A stretch of DNA of 64,000 nt from Temnothorax longispinosus (Eukaryota > Arthropoda > Insecta > Hymenoptera > Formicidae). The stretch is from positions 13,635,091 through 13,699,090 of the forward strand of contig NC_092359.1 in assembly GCF_030848805.1 (NCBI RefSeq). The letters run 5' to 3'. Of this stretch, positions 1-12,957 are shown one piece after another. The position numbers and the translations under genes are program-made. Under the pieces are notes generated by a model, which saw only the letters and a program-made list of their open reading frames with translations, was not told the origin of the DNA and ran no database searches. How positions within the stretch are numbered: the first letter of the stretch is position 1; each line of letters begins with the position of its first letter.

Positions 1-221
1 TCAGGTGTTAACGATCTTATAGAAATAACCCAGGCATGATGATGTGACAGGACTACCAATAGTACCAATGGGATTTGCCTATCCCGCTTCCGCGTCAGAT
101 TCGAGCAACAACACCCTCAATTGATCCGAGATCGAGTTTTTCTTAAAGTATTTTTATTTGTCACGCGAAGAATGTTTCATATTAATAAACAATTATTTGT
201 TATACAGTGTCACACACTTCT

Positions 222-525
222 TGTTAATGATAGACTCCTGAGGTCATTTTGAGATGAAAATTATAACATTACAATGCAAAGACTATAATAGTTTTTAAAT
301 AAGAAATGTTTACAGTTGACCAATCACATTATCCAAAATTTGTGCGCTTATAGTATGACAAAATTGGTATGATTCTGCATACAACTTTACTATTGTGCGA
401 TGCCTGATTTTTGAACAATTTAATTGGTAAACTTTAAATACTTCTTATTTAAAAACGGTTGTAGCTTCGATATTTCGGTATTAGGATTTTTATCTCAAAA
501 TGATCTCAGGAATCTGCCATTAACA
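222..525. mobile_element. Foldback MITE-like inverted repeat, about 304 bp
   Basis: The two ends are inverted copies: TGTTAATG at 222 is matched by CATTAACA ending at 525. The pairing runs through CTCCTGAGGTCATTTTGAG on the left and CTCAAAATGATCTCAGGA on the right, and continues inward (TTTTTAAATAAGAA pairs with TTCTTATTTAAAAA). Almost the whole element therefore folds as one hairpin. There is no coding capacity. I see no clear target-site duplication, so the outer limits are those of the palindrome. The superfamily is not assigned. Confidence 0.75.
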
Positions 526-3500
526 GTTGTCATGAGAGAGTTGGAATATTAAAATAAAATCTGTTTAAGAAAGAGTTCTCAATCGCTCTGTGGTCGAGTC
601 GAACGATTGGCGAACGTTGCTCCTAAGAGAGAAATAAGCTTGAATATTTTTCTTTAAAGACAAGTACGTGATAGCGTTTGCAATATTTCGGGCTCACGAG
701 ACGCGCGCTACAATGTCGCGTCATCAGACAATTAGCGGCTTATTAGACTTCCAGGCACGTTTTATCGTCTATATTTTCACCTCCCGCGAGGTGCGGACGG
801 TGGCGCAAGATGAAGGTGCAACAGCTACAAGTGCCGGATGGAATTCCAGTCTCGTTGCCGCTACGTGGGTGTCTCCGCTCCTTTTTGCCATAAGCATTCG
901 TTCTGCCGCTCGTCGACCTGCCGCTGAAAATCGCGCGTTCTGAAACGTAAGCGTTAGAAGCACGCGGATGCCAGCACGTTCCGGCGACACCGTCGTAATC
1001 GATTCTTCGAACGCACTCGTTAATGACGACGCCGAAAAATGCCACGGACCACCGCTGTTACCAGTTGCGAGAGTTTTAAAATTATATCGCGGTGTTCTTA
1101 TTGTTAGATGAATTTTTGAGTTTTTGAATCAAAATACGCAAAATAAAGAAAATTAAAGTTAAAAGAGAATAAAAATTGTTGATCAACTTGACCAATTATA
1201 TTTATTACTATATCTTTTGCACGTGTTAATCGTACAGAATCCGTAGGAATCCACGAACCCAGCATTAGGACTCACAACGCTGCACTTTCCACAAATGCAG
1301 TTAAGCGTTCCACATAACGTGCAAGTTACCGATAGTAATCTCGCTGGGTTGGAAAATTATCGGCCGCACCCGGCTGCACGCTCGAGGCAAATCAGAAAAT
1401 TAGATCTCCTCCTCGCTCCCGGAAAAGCACGGCGAGGATGACGAGGTAGGCAGGAAGCGACTTGGAGCAAGGACATGACATCGGGGCCTCTTAACTTCGA
1501 AGTCAAAACCCGGCGTCCCGTCCGGTCCATTGTCGCCTCTTAACGAGATTAAGCGGTCCCCTTTCAAATCGGCCGCTCGGCCGGACGAACCGCGGGACCA
1601 AAAAATAAATATTTTGAAGACCTATTGTCGAGGGAGTCGCGCGAGTGCAGATGTGAAATAATTTTCAGCACGCATCGAATGGCTCAGACGACAAAAGGAT
1701 GCGAGAGAAAGGGCAGGGGTGGAAACGCGAGGGGATCTCAGGGAATCATCACGTGGTTTTCGGATAATGCACCGCTCGATATCGGAGTCGCGCGACGAGG
1801 ATTTCGCGGTTTTTGACTCTGAATGGACACACGGTCCAGAATTGAAATGTCACCTCGGCCCAGTATTGTCGCGGGCTAATGTTGGTTTTACGAGCGGCAC
1901 CTTGTGACTTCGCCGAAAACTCGGGTCCCGTCCACTGAAGCGGAAGTCGAAGGGACGCGCTCTCACGTGCACGCGAAAAGTTAGAAAATTCACAGCGGTC
2001 TGTAGAGTCTCGCTCGCAAGGGAACAGCCGGAGGATTTTTGATAATTTCGGGTATGCTATAGATAGCTCGAAAGATATATATATTTTTATAAATATTTTA
2101 TTATAAGTTAGATAGTGGAGTTACTCCTAACGTTAATTTTAAATCAGCATGTTAAATCCTATTCAAAATCTCTTTGAAAATATATTTTTAAAGATATCTG
2201 TGCATTATCATAAAACAGTTAATTAACATATAATAACATTAAATTAAAGTAGTTAACTGCAGAAAAAAGAGCAAAGGAAAAAGACAAAAACATTAAATTA
2301 ATAGAAATCACAGTTTTTTCAAATGATTATTTAATTATTTTTAGCTTAAATTTAATAATTTTAAAAGGATTTTACTATTAACAGAAACCACATTCCTAAT
2401 ATTTGAAAAATAAAAAAACAAATAGCTATAACCTTTTTTTATTTCTAAATTTATAACTCGCCTAAATTTATTTAATCATGCATATTTTTGTGTAAGTAAT
2501 TTTGCAAATAAACCGAGTTTTAAAAGAGCAAGTTATTGTTAATTTCAGCATTGCATTTCTTCTTCGCTGAGAATTCTTTGAATAAAAAAGAAATGCAAAG
2601 AAGCAAAAGGATGACGGACGTTTGAACTAGTTCGTGCATTTGACACGGGATCAGTTACCATCCACCTGGTGGTCTGTGCTTCTGCGGACCTTTAATCTAA
2701 TCTGACAGGTCACTAGTATAACAGACTCGGATTAACTGGCGTTTTGTATAAGATAGTCTACTGATTTCAAGATCAAATCTTCAACCCTGGAAATCCCTCA
2801 TTTTTCTTCTTCCCGCCTCGATGGTCACATTAAATTGAGCTTATACCTATAATGCAAGGAGGTTTTCTCTAGATAAAAGCTGTTTCATCTCTTCGTCCGC
2901 GATGCGCGTGGCAAATTAGATAATTAGTTGGAGTCTATTCAATTAAAGATGAGACAATTGCTATAAAATTTTTCATTTGTCTCAATCTTGCTCTCAAATT
3001 GCACTCATTTTTTATCCTTTATTATTTTTCGGGCTTTTTCCGTTAGAGACAAAACATTTGTTAAAAAATAATAAAAAATTAAGTTAATTTTTAAAAAATT
3101 AAAAAAACTATAATCGCGTATAAATTTGTCTATAAAATCTACAAACATCTATATCGCTTTATCCAGCTTATCATAAATTAACCTTGTACGTAGGGAATAA
3201 AGTTGTTATTATGATTTAAAAAAAAATGGGTCTTCTTTCTGTTAACGTGACGCGAAAGTTGCTTTTTCGAGAATGTGCCTAAAGGTAGAAGGTGGCATTT
3301 CAAATTCAGGAGTGGTCACCGTCGAGGTATGTAAACAAGAGCTGATCCAACGTGATCGCCATGGACGATCGATCTCTATCGATCGACCACGAGGTAGTAT
3401 CGTTTTCGCGGAACCGATAAAATATAACCAATGACTCGATCGCATGATTAGAGACCCTGGAGAATATCTCTTTATGCACGCTTCATGGGATTTACGATCA

Positions 3501-3844
3501 TCTTGCATGGAAATCCTCGAACACTGACCCTAAACAGGACTCGGAGATCGATCCGTATAAGATCGGAATTGAAGCTCGTTTAAATCCTTCGATCCTTCTC
3601 AAATACTTTTCAATATCTATTTTACATAATAAGACTCCGTCCGTCAAAGAACTTGTTCTTTAATTATTTTAATTTTACTAAAACAGAACGGTTTTTAAAG
3701 ATATGTTTTACTTATGTTTCTACAAAAAATCGTGGAATTTTTACAATAACGCATAATATTATTTATCTATCTAAATAAAGGACGTACTGCTGTTTGCAGT
3801 CAGATCCCAGAAAATATTATGACTTAAGAGAAAAATACGATAGA
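526..3844. other. Gene-free stretch, no exon recognised
   Basis: Composition alternates between GC-rich blocks (roughly 750-1060 and 1360-1990) and AT-rich blocks (roughly 2050-2560 and 3000-3230). Short open frames in the GC-rich blocks overlap on both strands and resemble no family I know. The only structure noted is a perfect 11-bp inverted pair, TTGCATTTCTT at 2551-2561 and AAGAAATGCAA at 2588-2598, with a 26-nt loop. It has no recognisable microRNA sequence. Confidence 0.6.
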
Positions 3845-4004
3845 GGAGCTAGTGTTGTTTGATAAATTGGTATATATGAATAATAATTTTATTTACATAA
3901 CTTTGACAACAATCTATTATATATTACAACATCGCGATTTTGTTAGCAAAGTGAGTATTAAATCATTGATATACGTATACCAATGTATCAAATAACCCTA
4001 GCTT
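3845..4004. mobile_element. MITE-like element with about 30-bp terminal inverted repeats
   Basis: The left end, AGCTAGTGTTGTTTGATAAA and onward to TTGGTATAT, is inverted at the right end, where the complement reads AGCTAGGGTTATTTGATACA then TTGGTATAC. The roughly 100 bp between them are AT-rich and non-coding. The length and paired ends fit a non-autonomous DNA transposon. No target duplication could be fixed, so the superfamily is unknown. Confidence 0.65.
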
Positions 4005-4255
4005 CTGTCTCGTATTCTTCATCATGTTTAACGTTTCTGAATAGCTTCGCCTTAATTGTATAGTTGTGACGCTATATAAATAATGCATAAAATGTCTAAC
4101 TAAGTATCAAATTAGCTGGCAATAAAAAGAGGTTTTTAAAGTTTGGGATAATACTAATCTTATCGCTGTGTTTTCAACTGATACCAGATCCTGAAGAATC
4201 CCATTTGACACACAAAACTTTTATACTCTATTATCTTCATCTTTTTTATTTTTTC

Positions 4256-4494
4256 TCCTTTTAAACGAGAAACTTTCGTTTTAAATTCTTCTCTCCTTAA
4301 ACGAGAAATCCTCCTCTTAAGGGAATTCTGGAGTGAGGGCAATTACTGATATTTACAGTTTGCCCAATTTTCTTCGAATTGGCTTTACAGAATTGAAACC
4401 TCATCTACATATTCACAATTCGTGAAGAAAATCGGGCAAACTGTAAATCGATAATTGCCGTCACTCCAGGATCCTCTTAATCGAGAAATACGCG
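4256..4494. repeat. Short TTAAACGAGAAA direct repeats around a hairpin
   Basis: Variants of CTCCTTTTAAACGAGAAA occur near 4256, near 4293 and, as CCTCTTAATCGAGAAAT, near 4474. The hairpin at 4328-4469 sits between the second and third copies, with ATCCTCCTCTTAA on its left and ATCCTCTTAA on its right. This looks like an insertion into a small tandem repeat, or a duplication of the target. Confidence 0.5.
4328..4469. mobile_element. 142-bp palindromic element (miniature foldback)
   Basis: CTGGAGTGAGGGCAATTA at 4328 is mirrored by TAATTGCCGTCACTCCAG ending at 4469. The arms stay paired inward through TTTACAGTTTGCCC and GGGCAAACTGTAAA to an approximately 35-nt loop. Each arm is about 53 bp with few mismatches. 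It is non-coding. It is either a very small MITE or a relic hairpin of a larger element. Confidence 0.75.
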
Positions 4495-5855
4495 AGATGA
4501 AAATCGGGGTCGAAACACGGATATTTCAGTTACTAATTATTTGTGGACACATGGAGCCACGCGTCATCCCAAGCTAGCAGTAAATATTTTCATAGGCTAT
4601 GTATGTTATATTCAAATTGGCCACGTCATATGTATTTTAGCCGTTAAATGTTACAATCGATAATTAAATATTTGTGTCGACAATTAAATATCTTAAATAT
4701 ACAAATATCTGTGCACGTTCCACAAAATGTCTTATAAAAGACAACTTTTAGACATCTATTCGGACAGTTTTGAAAACCATAGACATATACAGGGTGTTAT
4801 TTTAATCGACGCAGGCAAATATCTCGAAAAATATGGAAGATACGGAAAATTGTTTCAGACAAAAGTTGTACTATTTCAAGGGGGACATAAGATGATGGCA
4901 ATTATTTGATCTTGGATGGTCGTTTGAAGGTCACGTGAAGGTCACCTTTAATTTCTTAAACGGGACTCCTCATATTTTAGTATATGAGTAATGAGTATAT
5001 CATTCGAAAGGGCATAAAAAGAGAAAATTTTTGGCGTAAACCAGAGGTCGATATGTTAACTCGTTCGGGATTTATTTAAGGTCAAAGTTCGAAAAAGCCA
5101 AATACGAACCTTTCAGACGATATACTATAATAGACTCAGCATGCGCATCTTGGCAGAATGATGAGAGATGTGTGATGTGTATGATATTACATATGTACTC
5201 AAATATACTTAAATGTACTCATAGCTGATTGACAATAATCGGTCCTTATTGTCAAGAGTGCGTGCGCAGCAAAGACATTCTCCGATGTTTTGCCAGACTC
5301 ACCTTTTTCCATACGAAAGAATAGGATATGCCGAGTTTATTATATGTTTATTGTTACAGTTAAAGACGTTTTTTAAAGACGTCGTTTTTGAGAGATTATC
5401 CTGCTTTGAAATTTTGAAAAAATCAAAAATTTTTCAAAAAAATACATAGTTTAAAGTTTTAAAATCAATATGCAAAAGGTCCCACACACATAAACACATA
5501 CAAATAAATATTCAAAATATTCTTCGAATTTGAAGCTCAGATACCTACGTGTAAGTAAATATTATGTGAACGGATCAAGCGGCAGAGAGTTCTATTGAAC
5601 TGAGCTTATGCAAAAGACTAGATTAGCCTTCGACGATGTTGCATAAAGAGGAAGCTCCATTGTATGGAGTAGGCATCAATGATTAGTAAGATGAAAAAAA
5701 ATTCATGATATATAACTGATGAAAAAACAAGTCAAATCTTTTTTTCCCGAAACTATGTTTTTCCAAACTGCATACATGATATCTCAGATTGCAGTTGACG
5801 GATTGTTTTGAAATTTAAAACATACATTCAGAGAAATAATAGTTTTCGTCTCATC
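4495..5855. other. Gene-free stretch with a possible dispersed-repeat fragment
   Basis: From about 4785 to 5130 the text begins ACAGGGTGTTATTTTAATCG and continues through CAAATATCTCGAAAAATATG and CAAGGGGGACAT. It reads like an insect dispersed repeat beginning with ACAGGGTGT, but no opposite end is present, so at most this is a fragment. A perfect 10-bp stem, TTGACAATAA / TTATTGTCAA, lies at 5229-5255 with a 7-nt loop. Nothing else is recognised. Confidence 0.4.
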
Positions 5856-5859
5856 GACG

Positions 5860-6020
5860 TGTAAGCGACGGGAAAAATTAACAGAGCCGACCGGGACTCG
5901 AACTCAGGATCCTTCGTTCACACGCCTAGCACTTAGGCTGCTACCCCACGACTGCTCCACTACTACGCTAATTTCTCCGATCTCCCATCAATACCGGCCC
6001 TATGGCCCTAAATCTCCTAC
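5860..6020 (-). repeat. tRNA-derived SINE, minus strand
   Basis: On the minus strand, TGGGGTAGCAG (complement of 5938-5948) fits the RNA polymerase III A box at 10 of 11 positions. AGTTCGAGTCC (complement of 5894-5904) fits the B box at 10 of 11. The spacing is tRNA-like. GAGC upstream and GCTC downstream could pair as a remnant acceptor stem, and GCCTA/TAGGC can form an inner arm. The T stem pairs poorly and the sequence runs on into non-tRNA DNA, so this is a tRNA-derived retroposon rather than a working tRNA. The outer limits are approximate. Confidence 0.65.
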
Positions 6021-7251
6021 AGACGATTTTATTGATAACATTTTTAGTCTAAAAATTTGTATAAAAAATTATAAAAAAAATTTAAACACTTTTTTCCGTT
6101 AATTTTCCAAAAAACAAAATCAAGTTTGGTCGGATAAAAGAAAGTAGAATATAATTAATGAAAAGAGTAGATTTTTCTGTTTTATGAAAAACCAAAATAG
6201 TAGAATCATGTGTACACTGTCCACCCGAGCATGGAAAAACACGTTTTACACAATTTGTCATATCTCATTCAAATCTTAATATTGTTAAATAAAGTTTGAA
6301 ATTTTAGAAAGCGTAAAATATATATTAATAAACTGTCAAACATATGAAATAAATCGCATTTTTACTTTTTTCTGCAATTCAAGCCTAAAATCACTTTTCA
6401 AAGTAGGATAACACCTTAAGACATGTTTTGGTGAACCCTAAAAGACTGCATCTCTTTTAAGATATCTTAAAGACGTCATTAGATTTGCGTGCTGTCTGGG
6501 ATAAAAGAAACTTCAGGCTTTAATGTGAAAAAAGCGGAATAAAGTACAATATTTATAGAAAAAGTCTATAGTATTAGAATGGGAACAATTTCTTTTTGCG
6601 AATTTTACAGATCTTTTCTCTGGATTTGGATAATTCCCGCAGGATCCATTTTCCCGCAGGAATAAGGAAACAGAATTAGGATTAGCTTAGACACGCATCT
6701 CTGAAGTCGTTTTTCTTCTCACAGATTTTGATTCTTTTCTTCGCGATAGGTACAATTATCCTCGCTTGGTTGCTTTCAAAATTTCGTTTGACTCCTTTCA
6801 AATTGCGTTCTCCAGAGACTTCTTAAACTCACCTTTTACGGGTTCGTGCACGTGCCTTAAAAGTCAATGTAGCACGCGGGAGAAATGGTCGAATTAAAAT
6901 ATTTCATCCGCGTAAATGACTAGTTTTTCGCAGTCAGTTGGACATTATACTTACCATTAGTAAATTATCTCTTGTGCAGTAATCATTTAGTGTTAAATAA
7001 AAAGATTATTTCCAAAAGTTATTTAATTGCGAATCGCGCTGCATTAAGTCAATAACGAAATAAGAATGTTAAAGAGCGACGATATCATCCATTAACGGCT
7101 AGACCAGATGCCATCATTTACAATAGTGTACTACATAACGCAGTTCGATGATTGCGCCAGAAAATTAATGACGGCGAGCGGCAGTTTCCGCAGGAACTTT
7201 AGAATGATCGATGGCGCTGTAACAATTCACACGAGATTTCTATAACCCTTC
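6021..7251. other. Gene-free, AT-rich stretch
   Basis: This is AT-rich from about 6040 to 6600, then mixed. Open frames are very short. No inverted repeat, tRNA or known repeat was seen. Confidence 0.5.
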
Positions 7252-7256
7252 TCCCT

Positions 7257-7291
<35 letters not shown>

Positions 7292-7297
7292 TTCTCT
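7252..7297 (+). repeat. (CT)n microsatellite
   Basis: A nearly pure TC run at 7259-7283 is followed by two TTTCTCTC interruptions. It is low-complexity DNA with no coding potential. Confidence 0.95.
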
Positions 7298-10200
7298 GGA
7301 GATCAGAAACCTCGCTTCACGATCAGATTCCTTTCGTCCGCGTTGCCACGATAGTTATCCGTCAGAAGTCGAAACGATGACGTATCACGATAGCCCCGTT
7401 TAAAGGCAGACATTAGCTGAGAAAAACCGACGGAAGGAGACTGCCGAGGAGGTTGTAAAGGTCGATAGACTATCCACCGCCGTTATACGTCGCAATTCGT
7501 TACAACACAGCACGCGCGTTATACAAACGTGTTACGTGTGTAAATAGTGGCCGACTCAATTGATCCAAACCGAGACATTATACGAAGGGGGGTTTCTCAT
7601 TTTCTCCCGGGTTATACCCGGGACCCCGAGAGATGCTTATCGAAAACCGAGGGCTTTGTGTTAAAGAGCCTAATTCCCAAATGAGTTATTACCTATAAAA
7701 CGCGCGCGGCTCTTGAGTGGACGGTAATATTGCCGTAGTAATAAACGGGCATTTATGGTGAACCGAGAGCCCTCCTCTCGCTCGGTCTCTCCCCCGCAGT
7801 TCGCTCTGGTCGAGACTCCCTTTCCGGAGACCTCTTTCCACAGAAGCGGGCGCGTTATACAACAGCGATGTAAATAAAACTCGCCCAGGGTGGGAAGCTT
7901 GTGCTGCTCCTCTTTCTTCCACGGACGAAGTCGTTAAAACATTTACGTTAAAACATTCGCACTGCCGCGACATTGCGCTTAAATAATTGGCGTCCCACAA
8001 AGTGGGGTACAGCGAAAGTCACGATGTAAGGAAGAAACCTAAGGAGATCGCGAGCCGCCTGTCATGTAATTAGTGCGTACGCTCCTTTTAAGGTGCGACC
8101 AATATCGCCGTGTAACTGTTGCTTGCAAATGCGAAATGCACGATATCCCTTACGTCCCTATTTGAAAAAAAGTATTCGTGAACTCATCTTGCAACAATTA
8201 ATTATCCCAGTATTTTATAATTTTCCAATAAGCTTATTTGAATATCATAATATTATAAACAATATAAATAAAAGTTTATAGAAGTTTTAATTTAACAAAT
8301 ACAAAATGTGTATTTTTATTCTTGATGTAAGTGTATAAATAAATATGTCAAGAATTATCGATCATATCTCAACGCGATCTTTTGTTCCTGCTTCTTCGAC
8401 CTATGATTCAGTCTTACATAAGTGCGAAACTGGTTGTAATAAATATGGCACCATTTTGGAAACTGTGCGCCTCCTAATGAGCCTCTTTAGGTAGTTATTA
8501 AATTATAAATTATGACAATCTTATTTCCCATTTAATAAACCGGACGTTTTACCACGGCCGTTAATTTCTCACCGACACCTAGGGGCCTACGAGGATATTT
8601 CACGGGCCTCGAAAAACTGGTTCGTGCTATTCACTCCCGTCGAAAGAGCGAGGGTACAGGAGCTTCGAATCGTTTTAGATTCATGCTTCCTACACATCGA
8701 TACCGAGAATTTTATTCCTTCTCACATTTTTCATTTTTGAAGCTCAAATTTATCTTTATTATTATCAGACTTGTAAAATGAAGTAACTTAATTCCACGAG
8801 AATTTATGGCTGACAAACAAGCTAACGATAATTTTGTTAAAAGATAGCCTCGCGCCCGGCTCCCCAAAAATAACGCGCACTCGTCGCGCCATCCTAATCC
8901 TATATACCATCTTTGCGTTAATAAAGCCTCGTTGTGCTACCGTCGCAGTCGGGACGACGAATCGAAAGTCGCAATTCCGGTGTCGATTGCCTTTTGCAGT
9001 GTAAAAAGCATAATTTGCGACGTCACAGCGTGTTACCGATTAAGCGGCGAACGGCGAGGATTTCGATCGCTGATACTTTATGCTCTCGCTGTGTATTAAA
9101 TTTTGCAACACGGATCTGTAGCCGCGAAAACGGTGCGTCTTTAACACGGCTAAACGAACATAAAAAGCGATTCTTATTGGTCCACGCGCGAACGGATCCA
9201 TGGAAACGATACACGGATCTATGTCGGCGCGACTTAATCCGATCCCTTCCCACGTGGCGTCCCGCGGTGTGTACGGCGCTTTATTAACCGTCAATTGTTT
9301 GTTCAACATTCCCCAAAAACCCCCGTAAACGTTCCCCGGTCTGATTTACTGCTCGCTCGCTGGGCCCCACGAGGCCCCTCTTTGCTTCGCTCGACGTCCG
9401 CAAGGATCATTTAAAAATCCTCTCGGGTCCAAAGAACGTCTGCGTCTTCGACCTGCGGAGGCGTTCTTTTCTCCAGGAAATCATCTTAATGCAACCCCAC
9501 GGCGAATTCCGCTCGACACTTCTATTTTATTCTCGATCGTATACCTGAACGCACAGAGGCGATCAACTTCAACCTTTAACCTTTTTTGTGAGGCAAATTA
9601 ATCTTGACAGATGAATTTTGATTAAATACATTAATACATCGTTGTTATTTCAATATTATTATTGCTGTTTGACATAATAATCGATTATTGTCGCTCGAAG
9701 TATATTACTTCGTAAAGTATAATTTCTTGTAGCGTATTATTACAATTTTGAGAAGTATATTTTTTCTCAGTTGTAATTGAATGGGGTGTTTGCAAAATAC
9801 GTGGAGTCACGAAAGCCCTGCAGTCTCCACCTCGACATAAGGATGAAAGGTGAGCTCCGTTTCGAGCTGGTCGAAGACTCGGCGAGTACCAAAACGATTT
9901 AGATAAGATCCCATCGATGACCTCTTCGCTTCTCGTCGGGGTCGATCCTCGTCCGGATCGAGGGAGCGAGCGCGCGTATAACTATAATAAGCCACCGCGC
10001 GAGCCCATTAGTTGGATTATTAAATTTCTCGGTCGCGCCGAAGGGGGGGAGAGGTCCCGAGAGCGAACCAGCAGGTTTCGCGTTTAGGCAGCCATTAGCT
10101 GCGAGATTTACGCCGCGCCGTAACTCATCGTACTCATTTGTTCGTCCTGCTCTCTCCTTCTCCCGCGTTCGCCGAGACCCACTGACGGAGAGAGGAGGAG

Positions 10201-11227
10201 GAGAGCGGCCCTCCTCGCTTAACCCGGGGTCCACCCTCGGAGCTTCGACAGACTCCATTCACCGTGGCTACGCGATTGGTTGATCCTTCATTCAGTGCGT
10301 ATCCCCCTGTCACGTTTCCGTTCCCTCGTACCGCGGCGTGTAAACAGTCTGTTTTAACGTGCACCTCTCCCCAGTCCCCGAGCTTCCCCGAAGAGCACGG
10401 TGGCCTGGACGAGCGTGATGCCGACGCGTTATTAATTCAACACGCCGCACACGCTTCGTTCCTCGTGATGGTAGCCGTGGAAACGTACTCCGCCTTCAAT
10501 TACCTGAAAGCTGGAGGAAAGTACCGTCATCGTGCAAAACAAAATGATTCTTTCCTTATCAGAAATCTTTTTTCACATTCATATAGAGATCCTATTAAAT
10601 ACATCATATTCTTCCCTCCCTTTCTCTCTCTCTCTCTCTCTCTTAATCTATGGATTATTATGCCTCCCAAACACAAGAAATAATGGTGATAATCGTTTAT
10701 CTTTTTCTAATTATCACAACATATATGTAATATAACATATAATACGTTCAAACATATACTTTGGAGGAAATTTTAACGTAGATCTTTTTTCATCAGCTGG
10801 CAGTTTTTTTTCCATATAATTTTTATCATCGTTATCTCAATCGCGAGGCCTCGAATAGTTTTGTTCGCCCGTGCCACGGAACACGACTGTAAATTCCGGT
10901 GGGTAATAATTGTCAGCGGTCCACAATAATTACGGTGACGAGGAGGTGTTGGTTCTGATGCGACTCGCTGATTCCCGATAAGATTCCCGCGGACGAAAGG
11001 TGTTGCGCGTCTCCATTCACAGGCGGACTGTCTCAGATACTATAAAGTTTCCAAAAAGATGGCGGTGCCAAATGGAATACTAACGAGCGTATGAGGGTCA
11101 GTTATTTTCGGCAAACATTATCGAACAATTTGTTACTTTTTCTAATTCGTCGTGAACGCGGCGACATGTTGGCCAATTCATCGAAATCTAGGCCGAAGAC
11201 AGCCCACGGTGAAATTCTGACAATACA
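7298..11227. other. Gene-free stretch with GC-rich blocks
   Basis: GC-rich blocks lie at about 7440-7990, 8930-9480 and 9800-10460. Several open frames of 60-139 codons there overlap in opposite directions and have no recognisable domain. The stop-poor look follows from base composition. A (CT)n tract is listed separately at 10622. I see no intact transposon. Confidence 0.5.
10622..10643 (+). repeat. (CT)n microsatellite
   Basis: A pure TC dinucleotide run of about 22 bp follows a pyrimidine-rich lead-in. Confidence 0.9.
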
Positions 11228-11892
11228 GGGTAACTCCGGTATATACGCCGCAGCTAAGGGAAACTTAATTTATCGAGTACTATTTACTATGTTTAAGGCA
11301 AATGTATTATACCAATAAAAACTTTATACTGTCTACTACTATAAAAAAAATAGAAATATAAAATATTCATTCTTTGTTGATTCTTTGTATTTAATAAAAA
11401 AAACTCAGAAACTCTTGCATTTTTGCCATATATCCCAGAGGGGTGGGTTATGTGACATGGGTGAAATATACGCCTTAAGAAGTTTATTAAGATGTAAGAA
11501 TAATAAACTAATTATAAAAACTAAAAAATTTAAAAAAGAAAATAGAGGAGCGAAAATGCATTAAAGATTATTGTTATACAATAAAAAAAAAATATGTTAA
11601 GATATAAAAAAAAAAAAAAAATTGTGCAAATTAGAAATTTGCACTTGGCTTCCTCATAGAGGAAGTGATGTCTTAAGATGCTAATACGGCCCTCAAGTCT
11701 TCCATCGTTCAATCACCGCGATTAAATTCTTCTAACGTATCATTGTGAAAGATTAACAACAAAATGAAATCTAATATGACATATATTAATATATGAAACC
11801 AGCAATTTATACAGACATTTTTTTAAGATAAACGCTCGGCGCTCGGTCAGCTTTGCAAAGTTCTGACATCAATTTCATGCCTTCTTAATTAT

Positions 11893-12470
11893 TTTAATGA
11901 TACTTTATTTTAATAATACTTTATATAAAATTGCATGTACATCTTACACACGTTTTAAGCAGAAAAATCGATAATCCTTACACCGATCCTCCTCAAACTC
12001 ATGAACCTTCTTTTAATGATACTCTATACATAAAGATTACATGTCCACTTTTGCTTTTTAGACAAAAATCGGTAACTCCTTCACCGATCCTCAAAAAACT
12101 CAAAATTTTATAAAGAAAGAATCCTTTTACCGATTATCGCCAAATTCAAAATAATTTTTAAATGATACTTTATATAAAATTACATATACAACTTACATGT
12201 AACTTTTTGAGCAGAAATCGGTAACTCCTTCATCGATCTTCGCCAAATCTTATATATGAAATTAAAAAAAATTATATATGAAATAGGGGTAGAAAAGACT
12301 GAAGAATATAATAAAATTAGAAATAGCGCAATATTTCAAAATTTACAACACGAGCATTTCTAAAAAAATTCAAAAATTTTTTAAAAAAGAACCCCTTTAC
12401 CGATCATCGCCAAATTCAATACCAACCTTTCTTGAATGATACTCTATCGATTAAAAAAAAAACAATCCGC
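11893..12470 (+). repeat. Diverged tandem repeat, units about 120-150 bp
   Basis: Three to four imperfect units recur. Each contains ATGATACTYTATA (near 11896, 12014, 12161 and 12435), usually a CATGT-rich stretch, then ATCGGTAACTCCTTCACCGA or a variant, then TCGCCAAATTC. Similarity between units is patchy. The CGGTAAC core also recurs in the 12852-14455 repeat, so the two may share an origin. Confidence 0.6.
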
Positions 12471-12651
12471 TATCTCAATATTTGCGGAAGTTAGAGCAAC
12501 CACAACATCAAATCTGCACATACACACATACACACATACGGACATTTTTTTTAATGCAATATTTCGACGTTTTAGAACACTAAACATATTAGCATCAAAA
12601 ACTCAAAAAACAATCTTTTCTTTAGTTTCTTCTACCCCTATTTCATATATA
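12273..12651. repeat. Inverted pair of a 24-bp segment inside element A
   Basis: TATATGAAATAGGGGTAGAA near 12274 is the reverse complement of TTCTACCCCTATTTCATATA ending near 12651. The same words (CTACCCCTGTTTCATATACA) occur in the tandem units of the 12852-14455 repeat. The left copy is thus an inverted fragment of that repeat. Confidence 0.55.
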
Positions 12652-12906
12652 ATTCATTTAAATTTGGTTGATTAGACCCAACTTTATACGCAATCAAAGG
12701 TTCATATACGAAATTTACAAAAACAAAGCTTTCTCTATAAGAAAGCAAAAAAAGGAAAAAGAACATATACGAGATTTCGAGTCTTACAAAGTGTTTGTAC
12801 TATAGCATAAATCCCGCATGGCCGTATATCCTAAACAAGAGGAATATATAAGACTAGCTGGTTACCCGGGCTTCGCCCCGGAGAACATATGTAATAAGAC
12901 ACGCAA

Positions 12907-12910
<4 letters not shown>

Positions 12911-12956
<46 letters not shown>
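12911..12956 (+). repeat. (TC)n microsatellite inside element B
   Basis: A pure TC run of about 45 bp lies just after the TTCGCCCCGG head of element B and before its first tandem unit. Confidence 0.95.

Positions 12957-12957
<1 letters not shown>

Noticed and set aside
238..262. Bantam-like microRNA word TGAGGTCATTTTGAGAT
   Set aside because: It differs from the bantam mature sequence within the seed region and lies in the arm of a 304-bp MITE-like inverted repeat rather than a microRNA-sized hairpin.
4785..5130. Complete transposon starting ACAGGGTGTTATT
   Set aside because: No matching opposite end was found downstream, so only a fragment is plausible.
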